Positions 59,616-64,000 of a stretch of 64,000 nucleotides of DNA are shown one piece after another (positions within the stretch are counted from its first letter, which is position 1; each line of letters begins with the position of its first letter). Source of the stretch: Tyto alba (taxonomy: Eukaryota > Chordata > Aves > Strigiformes > Tytonidae); assembly GCF_018691265.1 (NCBI RefSeq), contig NW_024881322.1, positions 10,529,989 to 10,593,988 of the forward strand. The letters are read 5' to 3'. A program made the position numbers and the translations under genes. Below the pieces are notes generated by a model. It made no database searches and had not been told where the DNA came from. It saw nothing but the letters and a program-made list of their open reading frames with translations.

Positions 59616-59948
59616 ATGTGGAAACTGATTGTCGTTAAAAGAGTGCATGTTGGTCACATCATATCTCCCAGAGACTTTTATGAATGCAGGCTTTTTACTG
59701 CTGAACATGGTAAAAAGCGTTTCATCCCCAGTTGTTCTGACTGTAAGACTTTTCAAAGGAAAAGCCTCATGAATCTTTCCAATATTTTTCGGTTGTGGGC
59801 AGGTTTTATTGTGCTGTGTGGGGTCTTCAAAGCATGCTATTCCACTGGCTTTTGGTACCTCCTTCAGAAAGGAGACAAAATCAGGAGGTGTTTTCGTGAT
59901 ATTGTCTGCCCCTGTAAAACAACTCTGCAGCAAATTTGGGAGAGGTGA
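59616..59948 (+). CDS. 110-codon open frame with a short Tudor-like string, doubtful
   Basis: The frame begins MWKLIVVKRVHVGHIISPRD then FYECRL. The spacing V-x-V-x-H-I-x-S-P-x-x-F-Y recalls the first strand of extended Tudor domains in germline TDRD proteins. The expected continuation (a Tudor core with acidic and aromatic cage residues) is absent. The rest, which includes the hydrophobic segment WAGFIVLCGVF, looks random. A stop lies directly upstream of the ATG, and the frame ends just past a gtgagt donor at 59946. It may be chance or a decayed exon. An antisense frame covers the same bases, which argues for chance. Confidence 0.12.
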   Translation: MWKLIVVKRVHVGHIISPRDFYECRLFTAEHGKKRFIPSCSDCKTFQRKSLMNLSNIFRLWAGFIVLCGVFKACYSTGFWYLLQKGDKIRRCFRDIVCPCKTTLQQIWER

Positions 59949-61099
59949 GTGGTCAGCAGGAGCTTCGCGGGGAGTCCTTCACACAGAGGAAACCTTATGT
60001 GAGGAGGAGGATGGTGGAATTGGTGGCAGTTGTGCCAGAGCACAGCATGCATAAATCCTGCAAAAGATAGTGAGAGCTCATGCAATGCAGTGGTTGCAGC
60101 ATTGCAGGATATATATCTGCAGTGTCCCCGGAGTCTAACTGGGAGAGAAAACTGTCACAGGGATGTGTAATGCAATCACTGTCTGAAGCATTCTTCTTCT
60201 GGAGCCTCAGAGGTGACTGATGTTTGGCTCCCACTGCTTTGTCTGTGTAGCACTGACATGACTAACATAATTAGGAGGAAAGGCAGAGTTAGAGATTTCC
60301 AGCTGAATAATTTAAAACAATAAATAAACTGGGATTTTCACTGTAAATCCTTTTTTCCCATTCATTTACTGCCTTTTTTTTTTTTTTACCTTATAACTAA
60401 TTTTCTACTTTTCATCTTTGTCAGCTAAGATTCCTCACTCAATTTTTCTTAATACCAGTCCAAATCTGTTGCCCATCACCTGCTACTTACTTTTGAATAA
60501 AGAGTCTGTGCCCATTTTACTCATTTCAATTAACTGCCATGCTTAAATGATCTTTTCCAATCCTCGCTAACCCCAAGGCAGCTCTTATCTGCCATCTTGA
60601 TAGGTGATTAATGACTTTCCATTCCTGGAACCAATGTGAAAGACAAAAAAGAAATAAGACAACCCAGAAAAGACTCTCTTTCTAACCTTCTTTCACCTCA
60701 GTCATTTCAGGAAAGAAGATGAGAAGGGTAATAAATGTTTCACTCTTCTTCATGGAACATCGGCTCTATTAGTGCCCAATGTTAATTACCTGAAAAATAT
60801 TTAAATGAGTGAGCACAACTTGAAAATAAAAAGTTCTTTTCTCTTGTAAAGTTGGGCTGGTGGCAAAAATAGATTTCTTCTGTGCTTCATGACACCATTA
60901 ACACCCTCTCCCTTTGAGTACATTTTTATGCTGCTCCCTGCAATCCAGCCAAGCCTAAGAGCAAGAGCAACACATTTAGTGGGTGTGATTTTAGACCTAT
61001 CACCGTGTGCCCTTGGAGTTAATCTAATTCAGTCTACAGTGATTTATGGAGCACCAGTTGCTGCCAGATATCCGTGTTGTGGTAACACTTTGGGTTCTG
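59949..61099. other. unique non-coding stretch
   Basis: T-run at 60374-60387. The block 60520-60640 (ttcaattaactgccatgctt, gataggtgattaatgacttt) resembles a conserved element. No gene is recognised. Confidence 0.4.
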
Positions 61100-61104
61100 G
61101 TGGT

Positions 61105-61190
61105 ACAAGATTCTCAAAGTGCTTTACAGTCTTAACTCACTTACCTTGTCCCATGTTTCATGGATTTTTTTATCACCCTTGCCCACTTGT
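61105..61190 (-). repeat. MIR-like SINE fragment, antisense
   Basis: The + strand reads attctcaaagtgctttacag, tcttaactcacttacc, then a ttttttatcacccttgccc segment. This follows antisense MIR ('caaagcgctttacaaacattaactcattta ... ttattatccccatttta'). It is more diverged than the copy at 9490. Confidence 0.45.
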
Positions 61191-64000
61191 TCTCAGCCCT
61201 CAGTAGCATGGGTGAACATGAATCCAAGCATCACATAGCATACAATTCTTATTATGCCATTGCACTTGGGTCTCAGGGGTTTAAACTGATCCACAAGGTC
61301 TTCCTGCTTCCCTTCATCTTCCCCAGGGCAAAACCAAATTCCCAAACATATCCTGCCTATTTGAGTGCTGATCTGTCATGTCAGGCCTTACTGCAAGTGC
61401 TTGACTGAGATTTGACATGCAACTGTTGTTTTTACATACCCCAGGTCTCCCTGTGTCATTCCCACCATGGTGGGAGCTGCCTCCATTCCTCAGCACCACT
61501 TGAATCTGATCTGGTGAAGCGGGGTGCTCCTTCCCACCGTAACCTCAAACCCATGGCTAACTAGCTTATTTCTCATCCTGTAGATGAGCAGAGTCACCAC
61601 GCCTCCACAGCTCTGTGCAAACCTGATGATCCTGTTTTGGGACGAAGGGACTTGTGGTGATGTACAAGCTTGGAGATAGATTCTCAGGAAGCTGGAATGG
61701 CATATTTACTTTATTTAAGAGTAATTTATGGTCCTGTTCTCAGTTCCTGCTAGGACTCTCAGTGTTTAAGGGCAGCCTTGAGTATGGCTTTGAGATCACC
61801 TAGAGAGTGTTTTGGTTTTACTCAAAACAGTTCATTTTATATTAGATTGTATCTGGTATGGCTAGGGTGGTATCATATAAGCTGGTTAGCAAGTATCTCT
61901 AACGAAGCAATGAACCCTGAAAGAAACATCTGTCTCATCCTATTCAGGCTCTCCGATGATAATTACATCACCTGCTCGATATCTCATTAGCGCTGACAGC
62001 TCTTCCTTCCCTTGATCCCAAGACAGCGGGGGGAAGGCATTTACCCCATCTGTGTTTGGATTTCCACTAAGCAGGAGCTGAATCTTCATCTTTTGTGGAG
62101 AGATTCAGAGGCTACAACATTACATTACATGTTGCTCTATCTACTTGTCAGGTCTTTCCTTGACGGATCTGAGACCAAAGCCACAGTCTTTGATTAAAAA
62201 AGGGTGAAATCTTACTTACAGGAGGGTAATATCTTTGAAAGCTGGCTATGAAAGTGCTATTACTCTGAAGGGCCAGGGGTATTACCTCAGTTTTTAAGTT
62301 AAAAAATGCAAAGACCACTATCTGGCAATGCCTGTCTGCAAAAATTACTCTTTGGGGCTGAGGATGACCTGGCTTAGTCTAGAGGTGGAACCACCTTACA
62401 GGAATGAGAGCAAAAGTGGCCATTCTTATTGCCTCCACCACCCAGGGCTGCACTGATGTGGCAGGTAGAGTTCACTCACAGAATTGGCATTGCAGGCAAG
62501 AGGTTTCTTTGATGCCTCTGGCCTGCTGCAGATTGTTTCATTAATTGTGAGCTTTAAATGTGACTAGTGTGCTAAATCTATGAGGGGGTTAATTGGGGCA
62601 CCAAAGCAGGAAGACTTCTTAAAGAGCTCTTAAAACTCAAGAAATTACGGAGCTTCCTTCTCAATTAGCAATTTTTGTGCAACTGAAGTCTAAGGGGTGA
62701 GTACAGTGCTGTCAGGTGAAGAACTATGTGTCTGCTCCACCATCTGATCTCTCAGCTGACACAGTGTTAATTGGGCTTGTGTGTTGCGGGTGTAGGGGGG
62801 AAGGCATTATGCAGAATAGCCGACTGTATTTTTACAATCCTTACCAATGCCACACAAGCCAACATAAGAGCCACTTGGATTTTGGAGAAACCAAGCTAGA
62901 GCATCGTCACCTGTGAAAACAATACAGTCAACAGTGGGCAGACACTGACTGAACACAGACTGGGAAGTGGTGCTTTCTGCACCGCCAGCACTCACCCTGT
63001 ACACCAGCAGTGTGGCAGAGCAGCCAAGACCTAGCCTACAACCAAGGCTTCATTATGTCTGTGTGAAGCACGTTGTAGATGCAGATATGCCCAGTGTGCC
63101 ACCTTTTTTTGGCACAAAATGCATATAAGTGCCCAGGATACAAAGACTGTCCTGGTTAACATTGTGTGCAGGCTGGCATGTCCCACTGTACTCCCAGTAT
63201 TCTGATGGAAGGCCAGCACGGGTTCTTTGTGGTGTCTCTGAGGTCTTTAAAGAGCAGAGCCTTGCAAGCAATGGTCTTGGTGCTGCAGTCTTCAAGAAGA
63301 AATCTGTCTCTTCTACAGTCTGGCCATGTGGGACCTTTTGCCCTTCTAAGGAAGACTGTAGGAAATATCTTCCTGTCCAATGAAGATTTATGTGCAGGAA
63401 TTAAACTGATTTTTCTGTTCCTTCCATAAAGCACCTGTGAGTTAGTTTCAGGATGTCAGTAAATCAGATTTGCCTGACATTTGTTCTAATAATTCGTATT
63501 ACAGTAGTCTTTGGAGACCACAGGACTGTACACATATCTGCAGAATAACTACAGCAGATGGTGTAAAAGCTGCATGTATAAGATGATGGGTAAGAGTAAG
63601 CTAATAACTTTGTTTTGGGCTGTTTTTGTGTATTTACCATTTTATTTACATGATAAAATGCTGCAAACTGTATAAATACAGAAAAAACCTATCTGTCCCA
63701 GTGTACTTTTCTATACTGTCCCACCACAGTATTAACTTTAATTTTAGGTCCAGTACCACTAGATGAATTGCTTTGCCCATACTTAAGCAAGAAACAGAAC
63801 ACATAGCAACTAGATACTATTTTTTTATGGAGTAATCTTCTCTTTACACTGTAATAGCCTGGACTTTTCCCTGTGCAGCTGATACCTCATTCCTGGCAGG
63901 ACTGGGCTTCAAATGGCTTAGTCAATTCAACCGATACTTAGTAAAGTGGACAGCTGTGCTTAGGTAATACATACCACATGTACTGTCAGCTTCGTCTCCC
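61191..64000. other. unique non-coding stretch to the window end
   Basis: No repeat family, RNA gene or convincing exon. Overlapping short frames at 63031-63434 on both strands are mutually exclusive and unremarkable. The sequence continues beyond the window. Confidence 0.45.

Noticed and set aside
1..64000. Prokaryotic or phage-type systems (operons, ribosome-binding sites, CRISPR arrays, toxin-antitoxin pairs)
   Set aside because: Low coding density, splice-like signals, MIR/CR1 fossils, a retroviral LTR and CpG depletion all show vertebrate nuclear DNA. No array of spaced repeats or operon-like frames exists.
1..64000. tRNA, rRNA and common small RNA genes
   Set aside because: No A-box/B-box pair, rRNA-like segment or recognisable snRNA/7SK/Y RNA was seen. 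A covariance-model scan would be decisive.

Overview
This window looks like vertebrate nuclear DNA, most likely from a bird of the Neoaves. It is about 40% G+C with short GC/CpG-rich islets. It has no bacterial gene organisation, no Alu or L1, and very few repeats. It carries faint fossils of old amniote repeats: antisense CR1/L3-type LINE tails near 10.8, 29.1 and 54.9 kb, and antisense MIR-like SINE pieces near 9.5, 23.3 and 61.1 kb. It also holds one well-preserved solo LTR (41960-43037) whose ends, internal wording and flanking 5-bp duplication fit a common avian endogenous retrovirus LTR family. The bird assignment rests mainly on that LTR and the CR1 tails; the species cannot be read from the sequence.

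I recognise no protein-coding gene. The open frames are short, mostly chance frames, and none resembles a protein family I can name with confidence. The window is best described as a gene desert or the inside of one or more very large introns. Some short segments on the + strand have good splice sites around a protein-like open frame: 2137-2183, 8383-8474, 10628-10695, 39028-39155, 43131-43157 (27-nt microexon), 47663-47845, 50883-50998 and 53206-53284. Five of them (2137, 8383, 39028, 43131, 50883) can be joined without a reading-frame break. This may be chance, because any 60-kb vertebrate sequence yields such chains. They are given as testable candidates, not as a gene.

Layout: 1-9.2 kb is AT-rich unique DNA. 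9.2-10.7 kb holds two CpG-rich islets, a MIR piece and a conserved-looking AT-rich block. 10.8-11.0 kb is a CR1 fossil. 13.4-15.1 kb is a GC-rich block with a 299-codon antisense open frame. 15-24.7 kb is unique DNA with an AT microsatellite, a strong G-quadruplex motif, another CpG islet and a MIR piece. 24.78-25.08 kb meets the usual CpG-island criteria and is the best promoter candidate. 25-41.9 kb is unique DNA with long T/A tracts, old repeat scraps and a small tandem duplication. 41.96-43.04 kb is the solo LTR. 43-64 kb is unique DNA with several blocks that look like conserved non-coding regulatory sequence.

If the region has a function, it is probably regulatory (distal enhancers for a developmental gene outside the window) or a rarely expressed transcript. 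No tRNA, rRNA, snRNA, CRISPR array or complete mobile element with coding capacity was seen.
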